Assembly: GCF_018812025.1 (NCBI RefSeq)
Contig: NC_063049.1
Coordinates: 14,899,734-14,963,733 of the forward strand
Length of the DNA: 64,000 nt
Reading direction: 5' to 3'
Source of the DNA: Megalobrama amblycephala
Lineage: Eukaryota; Chordata; Actinopteri; Cypriniformes; Xenocyprididae
Positions 1 to 9,566 of this stretch are shown here, piece by piece. Position 1 is the first letter of the stretch; the number at the start of each line of letters is the position of its first letter. The notes beneath the pieces were generated by a model. The model ran no database searches and was not told the origin of the DNA. It was given only the letters and a program-made list of their open reading frames with translations. Both the position numbers and the translations under genes were made by a program.

Positions 1-2
1 CT

Positions 3-1580
3 TCCTCCGTCCTTCAAGGTCCTTCGACTATAGAGACTGTTCATGCTTCACCGAAGCGCCCTGCCCTGCCGGCGCCACCGAAGCGCCCTGCCCTGCCGGC
101 GCCACCGAAGCGCCCTGCCCTGCCGGCGCCACCGAAGGGCCCTGCCCTGCCGGCGCCACCGAAGGGCCCTGCCCTGCCGGCGCCACCGAAGGGCCCTGCC
201 CTGCCGGCGCCAACGAAGGGCCCTGCCCTGCCGGCGCCAACGAAGGGCCCTGCCCTGCCGGCGCCAACGAAGGGCCCTGCCCTGCCGGCGCCAACGAAGG
301 GCCCTGCCCTGCCGGCGCCAACGAAGGGCCCTGCCCTGCCGGCGCCAACGAAGGGCCCTGCCCTGCCGGCGCCAACGAAGGGCCCTGCCCTGCCGGCGCC
401 AACGAAGGGCCCTGCCCTGCCGGCGCCAACGAAGGGCCCTGCCCTGCCGGCGCCAACGAAGGGCCCTGCCCTGCCGGCGCCAACGAAGGGCCCTGCCCTG
501 CCGGCGCCAACGAAGGGCCCTGCCCTGCCGGCGCCAACGAAGGGCCCTGCCCTGCCGGCGCCAACGAAGGGCCCTGCCCTGCCGGCGCCAACGAAGGGCC
601 CTGCCCTGCCGGCGCCAACGAAGGGCCCTGCCCTGCCGGCGCCAACGAAGGGCCCTGCCCTGCCGGCGCCAACGAAGCGCCTTGCCCTGCCGGCGCCGCC
701 CAGGTCGCCAGCCCTGCCGCCTCCCAGGCCGCCAGTCCTGCCACCGTCGTCCAAGCCTTCTGCTCTGCCACCACCGCCCAAGCCTTCTGCCCTGCCTCCT
801 CTGCCCAGGCCACCTGAACCATTGAAATCTGCCTGGTCAGTTTCTCCAGCACCACCCTGGCAATCAGCCAGGACTCCAGACCTGCCAGTGCCCGCCTGGT
901 CAAATCCTCCAGCGCCGCCCTGGCAATCAGCCGGGACCCCAAACCTGCCAGTGCCCGCCTGGTCAAATCCTCCAGCGCCGCCCTGGCAATCAGCCGGGAC
1001 CCCAAACCTGCCAGTGCCCGCCTGGTCAAATCCTCCAGCGCCGCCCTGGCAATCAGCCGGGACCCCAAACCTGCCAGTGCCCGCCTGGTCAATTCCTCCA
1101 GCGCCGCCCTGGCAAACAGCCGGGACTCCAGACCTGCCGGTACCAGCCTGGTCAAATCCTCCAGCGCCGCCCTGGCAATCAGCCGGGACCCCAAACCTGC
1201 CAGTGCCCGCCTGGTCAGTTCCTCCAGCACCGCCCTGGCTTTCAGTGGGGCACCCTGGATCTGGCCCGCCGTCCCTCCCCCTGATCCTCCTCCTGTCCAC
1301 CTCCCTCCTGAGTTTTTTGTGTTTGTGTTTTTGTTTTTTTTTGTTTTTTTTTTTGTTTTTTCGGATGGAGCGTCTGGTAGCCGCTCCTTTAAGGGGGGGT
1401 AATGTCACGATCACCTGTGAGAGTGCCCTTCAGCCACTAGAGGGCACTCCTTCCCGGACTCTCGGTTTCACCCATTTCATGGACTACATTTCCCATAACA
1501 CACTCCCCGGACTAATCACTATTCATCATTGCACCCAGCTGTTGTATATTTTGTCATTAGTGTCTGTGTATTTAATCTGA
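3..1580 (+). CDS. partial proline-rich repeat ORF at the 3' end of the LTR element
   Basis: One plus-strand frame stays open from the window edge to 1580. It reads 24 nine-residue units of the type TKGPALPAP, then a Pro/Ser linker, then about seven 21-residue units containing PAPPWQ and LPVPAW. These are followed by a hydrophobic Leu/Phe-rich stretch encoded by a T-rich tract and the segment MERLVAAPLRGGN. The frame then runs through the polypurine tract into the LTR, so the true stop may differ if there is a frameshift. The start lies upstream of the window. I recognise no enzymatic domain and propose only that it is the C-terminal part of an element polyprotein. Other frames are also open across the repeats because the unit lengths are multiples of three. 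Those frames do not connect to the polypurine tract and LTR, so I prefer this one. Confidence 0.4.
   Translation, partial: SSVLQGPSTIETVHASPKRPALPAPPKRPALPAPPKRPALPAPPKGPALPAPPKGPALPAPPKGPALPAPTKGPALPAPTKGPALPAPTKGPALPAPTKGPALPAPTKGPALPAPTKGPALPAPTKGPALPAPTKGPALPAPTKGPALPAPTKGPALPAPTKGPALPAPTKGPALPAPTKGPALPAPTKGPALPAPTKGPALPAPTKGPALPAPTKGPALPAPTKRLALPAPPRSPALPPPRPPVLPPSSKPSALPPPPKPSALPPLPRPPEPLKSAWSVSPAPPWQSARTPDLPVPAWSNPPAPPWQSAGTPNLPVPAWSNPPAPPWQSAGTPNLPVPAWSNPPAPPWQSAGTPNLPVPAWSIPPAPPWQTAGTPDLPVPAWSNPPAPPWQSAGTPNLPVPAWSVPPAPPWLSVGHPGSGPPSLPLILLLSTSLLSFLCLCFCFFLFFFLFFRMERLVAAPLRGGNVTITCESALQPLEGTPSRTLGFTHFMDYISHNTLPGLITIHHCTQLLYILSLVSVYLI
51..698 (+). repeat. 27-bp coding minisatellite, about 24 copies
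   Basis: The 27-bp unit carries GGGCCCTGCCCTGCCGGCGC followed by CAACGAA. The first units have CACC instead of CAAC, and the outermost ones have AAGCGC in place of AAGGGC. Central units are virtually identical, which suggests recent homogenisation. The unit keeps the reading frame (9 codons). Confidence 0.97.
832..1250 (+). repeat. 63-bp coding minisatellite, about 6.7 copies
   Basis: Units begin at 832, 895, 958, 1021, 1084, 1147 and 1210 with CCTGGTCA, at an exact 63-bp period (21 codons). The encoded core is NPPAPPWQSAGTPNLPVPAW. Copies at the two ends are more diverged than those in the middle. Confidence 0.96.
1391..1402 (+). other. polypurine tract of the LTR element
   Basis: AAGGGGGGGTAA sits directly before the TG of the LTR, as expected for the plus-strand primer site of an LTR retrotransposon. 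Confidence 0.7.
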
Positions 1581-1791
1581 GTTGTTTCTGTCTGTTCTTG
1601 TGGTTCATTGTTGATTGTCACCCTCCTGTTTGGTTCTCCGGTTTTCGTGTTTCCTGTTTCTTGTTTTATGTTTGGACTGTTGTTTATGGATTCTGACCCC
1701 TGCCTGTATCTTGGACTACGTTTTTGGAATTGCCCTTATTAAATATTTGCTGCTATTGGATCTACCTTCTGTCTTTCTTCGGGCCGTGACA
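1403..1791 (+). repeat. 3' LTR, 389 bp
   Basis: The LTR opens with TGTCACGATCACC and closes with GGGCCGTGACA, giving short inverted ends TGTCACG/CGTGACA. A TATTAAATA stretch near 1737-1745 could act as the polyadenylation signal. The matching 5' LTR is outside the window, so divergence between the pair cannot be measured. Confidence 0.8.
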
Positions 1792-3640
1792 GAGTGATTT
1801 TGGCATTGCTAGCAAATGCTTTACCAGCTATAGGAACACATTAAAAAAAGCTTTAGGTGTATTTTGTGTATTTTTTTTATTTTTCTAAATCAACATATGA
1901 TTTACACAATAGAAAATAATAATAAAATAAATATGTTTCCCTATCCATGTGTACTAAGAATGTGAAAAACTAAATATACCATAAATAAAAATGTTAAAGA
2001 TTTATAGAATCTATAGAATATTTATAGATTTAAGAATATAATTTTACAGCCAAATGATCGTCGTTCTGTCGCGGGCGCGATCAGTTCTCCTCGCGCCTGA
2101 ATAGTAAAATACACGTGCACACAGATGTCTAAATGTCCATCGTGTGGAGTATCTCGCGTGAATACAGTCGGTTATGGCTTAAGTGGACGTAAACAGGTGG
2201 GTAATAACTGGATATGCGTCAGTTACGTCCATGCATTCAGCAGCCCAATTAAATAGGCCTACCTGTCTGTCATTAATGTTAATCAAACAACAAAAGATTT
2301 TAAATAAATGTAGGCTAGGCTATATGTTAAATAAACCTACTGTATCTGAAAAAAGATTTTTAATGTACTATTGTTTTTGTAATTTGCTTCTTTGTTCTTT
2401 TATATAGCCTAACACAAATAACTCATACAATTTCTCATATTAGCCCATGCTCATATTGTCCACCTCTTGCCCACCTGTACATACCAGCTGATATACAATG
2501 TAGTCTTGATTTGGGTGGTCAATCTGCATTTAAAAGTTTGAAAGGGTTTTAAATCTTCTAAATCAAGTAAAATGACTCAAAATAAAGTAATTTAAGCATA
2601 ACAAAGTCAACTTTAATCATATAAAATGTAATTTACCAACATCAAAATTGTGGCCAGTGAAAATGCTGAGTGGCTAGTAACTTTGGTAAACCACTAGCCA
2701 CAGTGGCTGGTGAGCAAAAAAGTTAATGTCAAGCCCTGCACACATACCATGTCATTTAATTTGATAAATATCATAACAGATTCAATTAAATCAAAGGCCG
2801 GACTTCCTTTGATTATTGATGCAAATGCAATGCATTACATAAACAAGTCGATAATTTCCAGCTTGAAGTGCATAATAAATACAACATCCATATATCACAA
2901 TAGGAAAATAAACTTTTTAATTCTATACTTTATTGAATAGACAGAATTTGTGGTGAATTTATTAATTCTAATTAAAAGTGTGGCCACACTTTCTCACATC
3001 CTCAGGATGGCAAATCATTTAACATACACATGACAGAATTAAAAACTCTTTCACCTTTTATCAGATGTTATCATTACACTGGCTTGCACATGTGCACATG
3101 CATTAATACAAAGTTCAAAGCAACATGATTTTCCAAAAAATTTAGCCAGCAAAAATGCAATATTTGTCAGACATTCAAAGACTGCAGATAATGCATTTCC
3201 AGTGATATAGTGAATGCTTTGAGAAGCTGTCATGACCTCTCAGTGTTATCTGAGTGCATCTTCAGTATGGTTTAGGATTCCCACCACTGCTCTGAGCTCA
3301 GAGACCAAAGAATTTAAATTGTATAGTTCTAGTTAATCTCTAAATCTCTAGTTCATTCTACCAAATCATTTAACAACAACAACAAAAAAGAATGAGATAG
3401 AAAATATTTAATGATTTCATAATAGTATCCAAAGACTAGAGTGAAAAACAACAGTGTAGTGCTCAATCTACCTCACTGGACTTGCATCCTTTCATCGGCA
3501 GTCCAAATGTCCATCTTAAAAATGAAGGGACAGAGCAAAATCAAGATTATACGAAACTAAACTAAGAAACTATATATTTGATCATGATACAAGAATCAGA
3601 AAACCAAGTATATATAAAATCTATCATATCTCTCTCTCTA
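1792..3640. other. AT-rich stretch with no recognised feature
   Basis: Both strands were read. There is no convincing exon, splice pair or structural repeat here; only short low-complexity runs are visible. Confidence 0.5.
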
Positions 3641-3651
3641 TATATATATAC

Positions 3652-3727
3652 AGCTATGGAAAAAATTAAGAGACCACTCCAAGTTCAGAAATCAATGTTA
3701 AGTGGTCTCTTAATTTTTTTCATAGCT
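3652..3727. mobile_element. 76-bp foldback, MITE-like remnant
   Basis: The left arm AGCTATGGAAAAAATTAAGA with GACCACT matches the right arm AGTGGTCTCTTAATT...CATAGCT. It is embedded in TA dinucleotide runs on both sides, suggesting insertion into a TA microsatellite. The ends look like a minimal internally deleted DNA element. Confidence 0.7.
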
Positions 3728-3850
3728 ATATATATATATATATATGATAGAACATCTTGGTTACATATGTAAACCTCGTTCCCTGAAGGAGGGAACAGAG
3801 ACGTCACTTCAGTGACCGACAAATTGGTAATCTTGCCAGAGAGACCAATC

Positions 3851-4437
3851 TACACTATATTGCCAAAAGTTTTGGGACGCCTGCCTTTACGTGCACATGA
3901 ACTTTAATGACATCCCATTCTTAATCCATAGGGTTTAATATGGAGTTGGCCCACCCTTTGCAGCTATAGCAGCTTCAACTCTTTCTGGGAAGGCTTTCCA
4001 CAAGGTTTAGGAGTGTTTTTATGGGAATTTTTGACCATTCTTCTAGAAGCACATTTGTGAGGTCAGGCAGTGATGTTGGTGAGAAGGCCTGGCTCGCAGT
4101 CTCTGCTCTAATTCATCCCAAAGGTGTTCTATCGGGTTGAGGTCAGGACTTTGTGCAGGCCAGTCAAGTTCCTCCACACCAAACTCACTCATCCATGTCT
4201 TTATGGACCTTGCTTTGTGCAATGAGGAAATTTCACGAATTGACTTATTGCACAGGTAGCATGCTTTTTTTAAATTCACTGAGCTCCTGAGAGTGACCCA
4301 TTCTTTCACAAACGTTTGTAGAAGCAGTCTGCATGCCTAAGTGCTTGATTTTATACACCTGTGGCCATGGAAGTGATTGGAACACCTCAATTCAATGATT
4401 TGGAGGGGTGTCCCAATACTTTTGGCAAAATAGTGTA
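3851..4437 (-). mobile_element. Tc1/mariner-like element, non-autonomous fossil
   Basis: Terminal inverted repeats TACACTATATTGCCAAAAGT (left) and CTTTTGGCAAAATAGTGTA (right) bound 587 bp. The target is TA. The insert interrupts DIRS-like text: GAGACCAATC on the left resumes as CTTTGAGTGTAAAC on the right. It therefore landed after that element. The inside holds a transposase remnant on the minus strand. Confidence 0.85.
4043..4309 (-). pseudogene. C-terminal remnant of Tc1-like transposase
   Basis: The minus-strand frame contains DWPAQSPDLNPIEHLWDELE, the conserved block around the last catalytic acidic residue of Tc1-family DDE transposases. Upstream catalytic regions are missing and the N-terminal sequence is not recognisable, so this is a dead fragment inside the 587-bp element. 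Confidence 0.85.
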
Positions 4438-5163
4438 CTTTGAGTGTAAACTAAACAAGCCAATGCACTTTGGCATGCAATATTTGTATCTGACTGCCAC
4501 GTCTTGCCGGGTGGGTATAAATAGGCAGCAGGTGCAGCACATATTAGGTTTTCGCTGAGGATCCGAGCCAGTGACCCGGCACCCCAGCAGTGGTACAGCA
4601 ACTGTGGCACCAGGATGTGACATCTCCGTTCCTTCTTTCAGGGAAAGAGGGTTACATATGTAACCAAGACTTTCTCTTTCAGTCGGTCACGTTCAATGTC
4701 ACGTCAGTGACCGACGAATTGGGAATCCCTACAACAGGTGCTGCCCCTTCCAGCGCCCTGCGTAAGCCTGCTGAACCATCCTAGGAGATGGGACAGGGCT
4801 TATGCAGAGAGAGTCGATCACTGCTGTCCCATCAATGAGACTTGGATAACACAGGGAAAACATACCCTTTCCATAGGATAAGGAACACTGCGGAGGCCAT
4901 ATCCTACGATAGGGAGGTTCTAAGTGGAGTATAGACATATGAACTAACCCCGTAGGGATGTACTGCATATTGAAGTCGCTGAAGTGGCTTTCACCCAATT
5001 TGGGAGGAGGCTACACGTGGCAGAGACAGCAGAGTGGACTCTGTCAAGGAAAAGACACAGGCTTACAATGGAAAATACACATATGGGATCCCCTCAGGGT
5101 CACAACATATGGACTACAAAGCTAGGGCTGGGTCTGCCTCCTTCAGGGTCAGTGCTTGCAAGT

Positions 5164-5406
5164 TCACCACTTGGTCCTGAAGGGAGTGGTAAGAACCTTG
5201 GGCATGTAGACAGGCCGGGCTCTCAGGGTTACACTGGAGTCAGTCGGCCCAAACTCTAGGCATGATTCGTCAACCAAAAATTCCTGCAGGTCCCCTACCC
5301 TCTTGATGGAAGCCAAAGTAACCAGCAGCAATGTCTTCGTAGACAGAATCTTTAGATCTACTGACTGCAAAGGCTTGAATGGGACTCTCTGAAGCGCTCT
5401 AAGCAC
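5164..5406 (-). pseudogene. DIRS tyrosine-recombinase fragment
   Basis: The minus frame reads PFKPLQSVDLKILSTKTLLL followed by ASIKRVGDLQEFLV and, after a gap, LEFGP and VTLRARPVYMPKVL. This is the pattern of the YR protein of fish DIRS elements (compare FEPL..VDLRALSLKTALLLAL.S.KRVGDLQ). About 80 codons remain and no full catalytic set is visible. Confidence 0.7.
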
Positions 5407-6488
5407 CAGAGCTAAGTCCCAATTCCCAAGAGGGTATGGAGGTAGGCCGACGAGGATGCAACCTTCTGCCCCCCAAGGAACCTGTCGACCAGGTCGTGCT
5501 TCCCTCCCAACTTGTCTTCTATGAGGTCGTGATATGCAGAAATTTCAACAACATATACTTTAAGGCTGGAGGGATGCCTGAATCACATAGCTGAGTCTGA
5601 TGGTCTGAAGGAGCCAGCGAGATGGGCTGGAAAGCGCTAGCCAGGCTTGGACCAAGTTGGACCAAAGGAACCACAGACATACCCGTGTTGGTGCAGCAAG
5701 GTGTAATGCAGGGACCCGGCCCGGGGGGCTACGTGGCAGCCCGCAGCGGGGTGTGAGTGTGAAATGCAACACTTACCTGGTTCCACCCTTGGGCAGAGGG
5801 TGTGAAAGAAGACTCTCGAAATGCCCAGTGCTGCCCATTGGCAACAGAAGAGGAGGATGAGAGTGGTAAGGTTTTTCACCACCCACTGCTTTCCATGCCT
5901 TCTTGGGACCCAGAAGACACGTTCATTGGGAAGCTCTACTGGTGCAAGAGGGGTGAGGGGCCCTTTGGAGGTTGATCACCCATGCAACTACCTGAAGTAG
6001 TCCTCGTCTGATTCCCTCCAGAATGAGAATTAGATCGAGGCAGAGGCAGGGGATTGGAGTCTAGATATTAGATATTGGAGTCTAACTCTGAGATGGTCAT
6101 CTTCCCGCAGTGGGTACATGACTCATCCACAAAAGCCACCTCAGCATGCTTTATGCCCAGACACATGAGGCAGCGATCGTGACCAAACTGAAGAAAAGAG
6201 GCTTCTTCCCTGAAGAACTGGGATCTTTTAGAAAACACTCTTTATAGATCAGAAGAGCAGACAAACAAACCGCTCAACTCCAAAGTGAAAAGCTGATATG
6301 CAATGCACCTGCTGCCTATTTATACCTACACGGTAAGGCGTGACAGTCAGATGCAAATATTGCATGCCAATGTGCATTGGCTCATTTAGTTTACACTCAA
6401 AGTAGATTGGTCTCTCTGGCGAGATTCCCAGTTTGTTGGTCACCAACATGACCGACTGAAAGGGAACTACTGCTGTACAGTGCAACAT

Positions 6489-7042
6489 TTAAAGGTGCTA
6501 AAGAGGATCTTTTCGTCGACTGAGAAACCAAAGACCGTTAGTGAGTTTTTTAAATAAGTGCATGCGTAAGAACAACCCCCCTCCTTCACAGCTCATTTCG
6601 AGGGAACGCCTCCCAAAACTCGTGCACGGGTATTGGAACACGAGTGTTTACCACCGGCATTCGCTGTGTCATGTTAGTGGATTCATTATGTCGGACTCAC
6701 CGCAGGTAACTCATAATCTGCAGTTGTTACTCCTGTCTCAGGACAAAAACATTGCATGCGGCGCCTGTAGAGTGTGGAAAGTTACTGGAGCGCGCAGCCG
6801 TGCAGGTCTCGCACAAGGAATGTCATGGCAGTGATTGACAAGCCAGAGGGCCAATCGTTTACGCGATGATCGCGTAAACGATTGGCTGATGTTTTTAAGG
6901 CCCTACCTCGTGCACAGATGATGTATATTAATATTATTCCTTTCAGTGCACCTAATAAATAGTCTTTTATCAGTTAGTAAATACAGTTTCAAGTAATATT
7001 GCAAAAATGTATAAAACAAAACATCCTCTTTAGCACCTTTAA
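6489..7042. mobile_element. TTAA-flanked MITE, copy 1
   Basis: Ends are TTAAAGGTGCTAAAGAGGAT and its inverted partner ATCCTCTTTAGCACCTTTAA. A TTAA at each edge is compatible with piggyBac- or Kolobok-type target duplication. It contains a perfect 35-bp palindrome at 6851-6885. A second copy in the opposite orientation lies at 59154-59736. No coding capacity. Confidence 0.85.
6851..6885. repeat. perfect 35-bp palindrome inside MITE copy 1
   Basis: The arms are CCAATCGTTTACGCGAT and ATCGCGTAAACGATTGG around a single G. They are strictly complementary across all 17 positions. Confidence 0.97.
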
Positions 7043-7380
7043 GTTGCATGTGCTACGAAAAAAAAAAAAATGGTCTGTGCGATGAATAAATTTATCACAG
7101 TAGCTTCTGTATGACACAGTTTAGCATGTGAGACAGAGCAGCGTGTTTGAAGTGAGAATTTGTTTTGTGTTTGTGTGAGGTTAATCTAGGGCTACACGAC
7201 TGACTGAAATTAAAATCAAAATCACAATTATTATTTAATTTAAACATACAGACCTGAGAATCATGGATGAGAATCAGACCTGAGAGAATGTAATTCATGA
7301 TACCGTTTAACTGAATGGCTGCTCACTGCAGAACTAATGAGTGGAGCTTGACGTTCAGCCACTCCCTAACCCTAACCTTA

Positions 7381-7901
7381 AGGCTGGTTCACACTGTGCA
7401 ATTTATAACAGTCCTTTAGTATTGTTACTTGTCAGACTATACGAACATGATCCTCATGTCACACTGTGGGATTTCAGCTGTCATTTATGTCAGACTGTAC
7501 GACAGTCAAGACGCGTTAAAAACGGACGTGCGCATGAAAACTTGTCAGAGTTTTACTTCATCAACTCATACACGTTCGGTGACTGTGAGCTACATTACAT
7601 GTAGGACTAAAATGGTGGCTAAAAAAGACATCTCTATCATTAATTTTAAACACGGCTTGTCTTGAAAAACGAAGACAATCTGACGTTCCTCGTAGATGTC
7701 ACAATGCAGGGTTGTGCACCAAATCTTCTGACACTGCCAGAATTTGATTGCAGCGGTCATTAACCGGCTGTCGGTGAACATGTCAAACTAGCGATCAAAG
7801 ACTACAGATTTTAGTCTAGGATTATAGGAATCTTTTAGGATTTGCAAAATTTGTCTCGGACGACCAAATCGTGGCCAAAATCACACAGTGTGAACCAGCC
7901 T
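7381..7901. mobile_element. PIF/Harbinger-like MITE
   Basis: Inverted ends AGGCTGGTTCACACTGTG and CACAGTGTGAACCAGCCT bound 521 bp and are flanked on both sides by TTA, matching the TWA target preference of PIF/Harbinger elements. The inside has no complete ORF. Confidence 0.75.
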
Positions 7902-8922
7902 TTACCCTACCCCGAAATCTAATTAGGTTGAGCCCCACCCATTAGGTCCACAGAGGTGGAACTGGACCAGATCAAAAGAGAGGGGACAGTTGTTATTTGG
8001 CACTGCAGTGACCACTTTTATGATTAATAAAAATAAACAAGAAAGTTATACTTATACTTTATTTGAGTGGATAACTATTTTTTTTCAGAGAATTCAAGAG
8101 TTTTTTTTTTTATTTCACAGATGCATTACACCATGGCAAATATTAACTTAATTAATTTACCTCCTGTGCCAAGATAAAATGCCATCTACTGCAATATTTA
8201 TATTAGTGATAGATTTACATATTGTTCAGAATGTAGAATCTTTCCTCAAGTAGAGATGTGTCACAGGTTTTCTTTGGCTGGAAAAGCAGGTAACGTGGTG
8301 ACAGGAGATTTTCGTCTTCACAGGTGTCTCAGCATATCCCTCAACCACGATCGAAATGATTCACTCTGTGGAAACATGACCGAGCACAGAAGTAACATAA
8401 GTTGTTAAAATATACTTATGTTAAACCCAATATTCTCACAGTTGTAACCCGACTGTTTTTAATTCCAGTCTGATCAGAAAGTAGAATGAATGGCAGAATA
8501 TGGGTAAAATTAGTAAATTAGAGGTTTGTTGATCAGAACTTAAGGACTCCACCAATGCATGAGCCATGAGAAACTTTCTCACAATAATGAAATAATAATT
8601 AAGAAATAACACTGCCAGCTTTGTTTGAACAGGAACCCCCTATGATATTAAAATAATCCAGAATGAAGTCTTTGTTAGATACTTTAGGAGGAACATAAAA
8701 GGGTAAAGTAAAATAAAAAATTTAAATATACCTGGGATTTACACTGACATTTTGTATAATAAATATTAGTATTTAAACCATTGGTACGGTAATTACACAA
8801 ACACAACAAATCAGTAGATCAGGTCTAAAGGATTTGTGTTAAGGGCCATCAGAGTAAAGCAGAAATGAGTCACAGGAAAAGGCATTGCACTTCTTGTTCT
8901 ACATTCCAGAAGACACCTACAT
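7902..8922 (-). other. probable 3' UTR of the CD200-like gene
   Basis: No coding exon is supported here. On the minus strand an AATAAA hexamer (TTTATT on the plus strand) occurs at 8109-8114 and another at 8058-8063, placing a plausible polyadenylation region about 0.8 kb past the stop codon at 8923. The extent of the UTR is an inference. Confidence 0.35.
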
Positions 8923-8981
8923 TCAACTGTCTGTTTGTCTGTCTTCTCGGCCTCTTCTCTGTAATTGATGCTCTTCAGGCT
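8923..8981 (-). CDS. cd200: cd200-like exon 6: cytoplasmic tail and stop
   Basis: Acceptor CATGAACAG at 8982 joins in phase 1 and gives [19 protein letters not shown] followed by TGA. The tail is charged and lacks tyrosines. This is the weakest exon of the model. A competing acceptor near 8390 (GTTTCCACAG|AGTGA) would end the protein right after ...RKDE. Confidence 0.55.
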
Positions 8982-9533
8982 CTGTTCATGTAGAACATTA
9001 CAAATATACACACAAAATTCATAAGCCATAGCTATATTGGACAATGGTTTCACATTAATTAAATGTTATCTATTTCTTCAAGTGTCAAAGTCTTTATATA
9101 TATAGTCATGAAACTCTAGAGTGTGCAGGCTGATAGGTCCTTTACATGCATTCTGCAAGCAATCACATGATTGGCCTCTGCTGCTCAACATTTAAATTGT
9201 CTGATTTGTTGTTTGCTGTAAGCTAGTCCTGCAGCTCTCCACCTCCCCCAGCTCCACCTGCCTAGAACTGCTACAGTATTTATATGTTTTGTTCTTTTGC
9301 AGCAACATATCTTACATGCTCACAGCAGTGTGTCTGTGTATCTATTAGCAGTAGGAAGTCCATGTTTAATCTGCAGCAGCAGCAGCAATACTCTGCAATA
9401 ATCAACTGCAGCAGCCTAGCAGAACTAGTCCGCCAAGACCAAACACTGCCATATTGCCATTATGGGGCTATTATTATAGGGTTTTTAGGTCAGGCTAACA
9501 TTATGTGGAATAAAACATTTATTAATATCTTAT

Positions 9534-9566
<33 letters not shown>

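Larger units (their letters stand above)
1..1791 (+). mobile_element. 3' end of an LTR retrotransposon (Gypsy-like)
   Basis: The stretch ends in a complete 3' LTR with a polypurine tract just before it. Upstream lies an open proline-rich reading frame that enters from outside the window. No reverse transcriptase, integrase or 5' LTR lies inside the window, so the superfamily is an inference: proline-rich C-terminal extensions of this kind are familiar in cyprinid Gypsy-type elements. The orientation is set by the polypurine tract and the TG...CA LTR boundaries. Confidence 0.7.
3759..6480 (-). mobile_element. degenerate DIRS-like element, interrupted by a Tc1 fossil
   Basis: The palindromic terminus GGTTACATATGTAA occurs near 3759 and again near 4651, next to repeated CGTCAGTGACCGAC text. 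At 5164-5406 (minus) there is a fragment of a DIRS-type tyrosine recombinase. At 6300-6460 an inverted copy of the 4437-4530 segment (the TATTTATA/TATAAATAG region) recurs, the inverted terminal organisation expected of DIRS elements. Boundaries are approximate and the element is heavily broken. Confidence 0.6.

Noticed and set aside
28..1414. Long minus-strand frames across the 27-bp repeats
   Set aside because: They are open because the repeat unit is a multiple of three and stop-free in several frames. The LTR and polypurine tract set the orientation as plus.
8340..8400. Possible alternative last exon of the cd200-like gene (acceptor GTTTCCACAG)
   Set aside because: In the required phase it gives an immediate stop; the exon at 8923-8981 gives a fuller tail. 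Kept only as an alternative.
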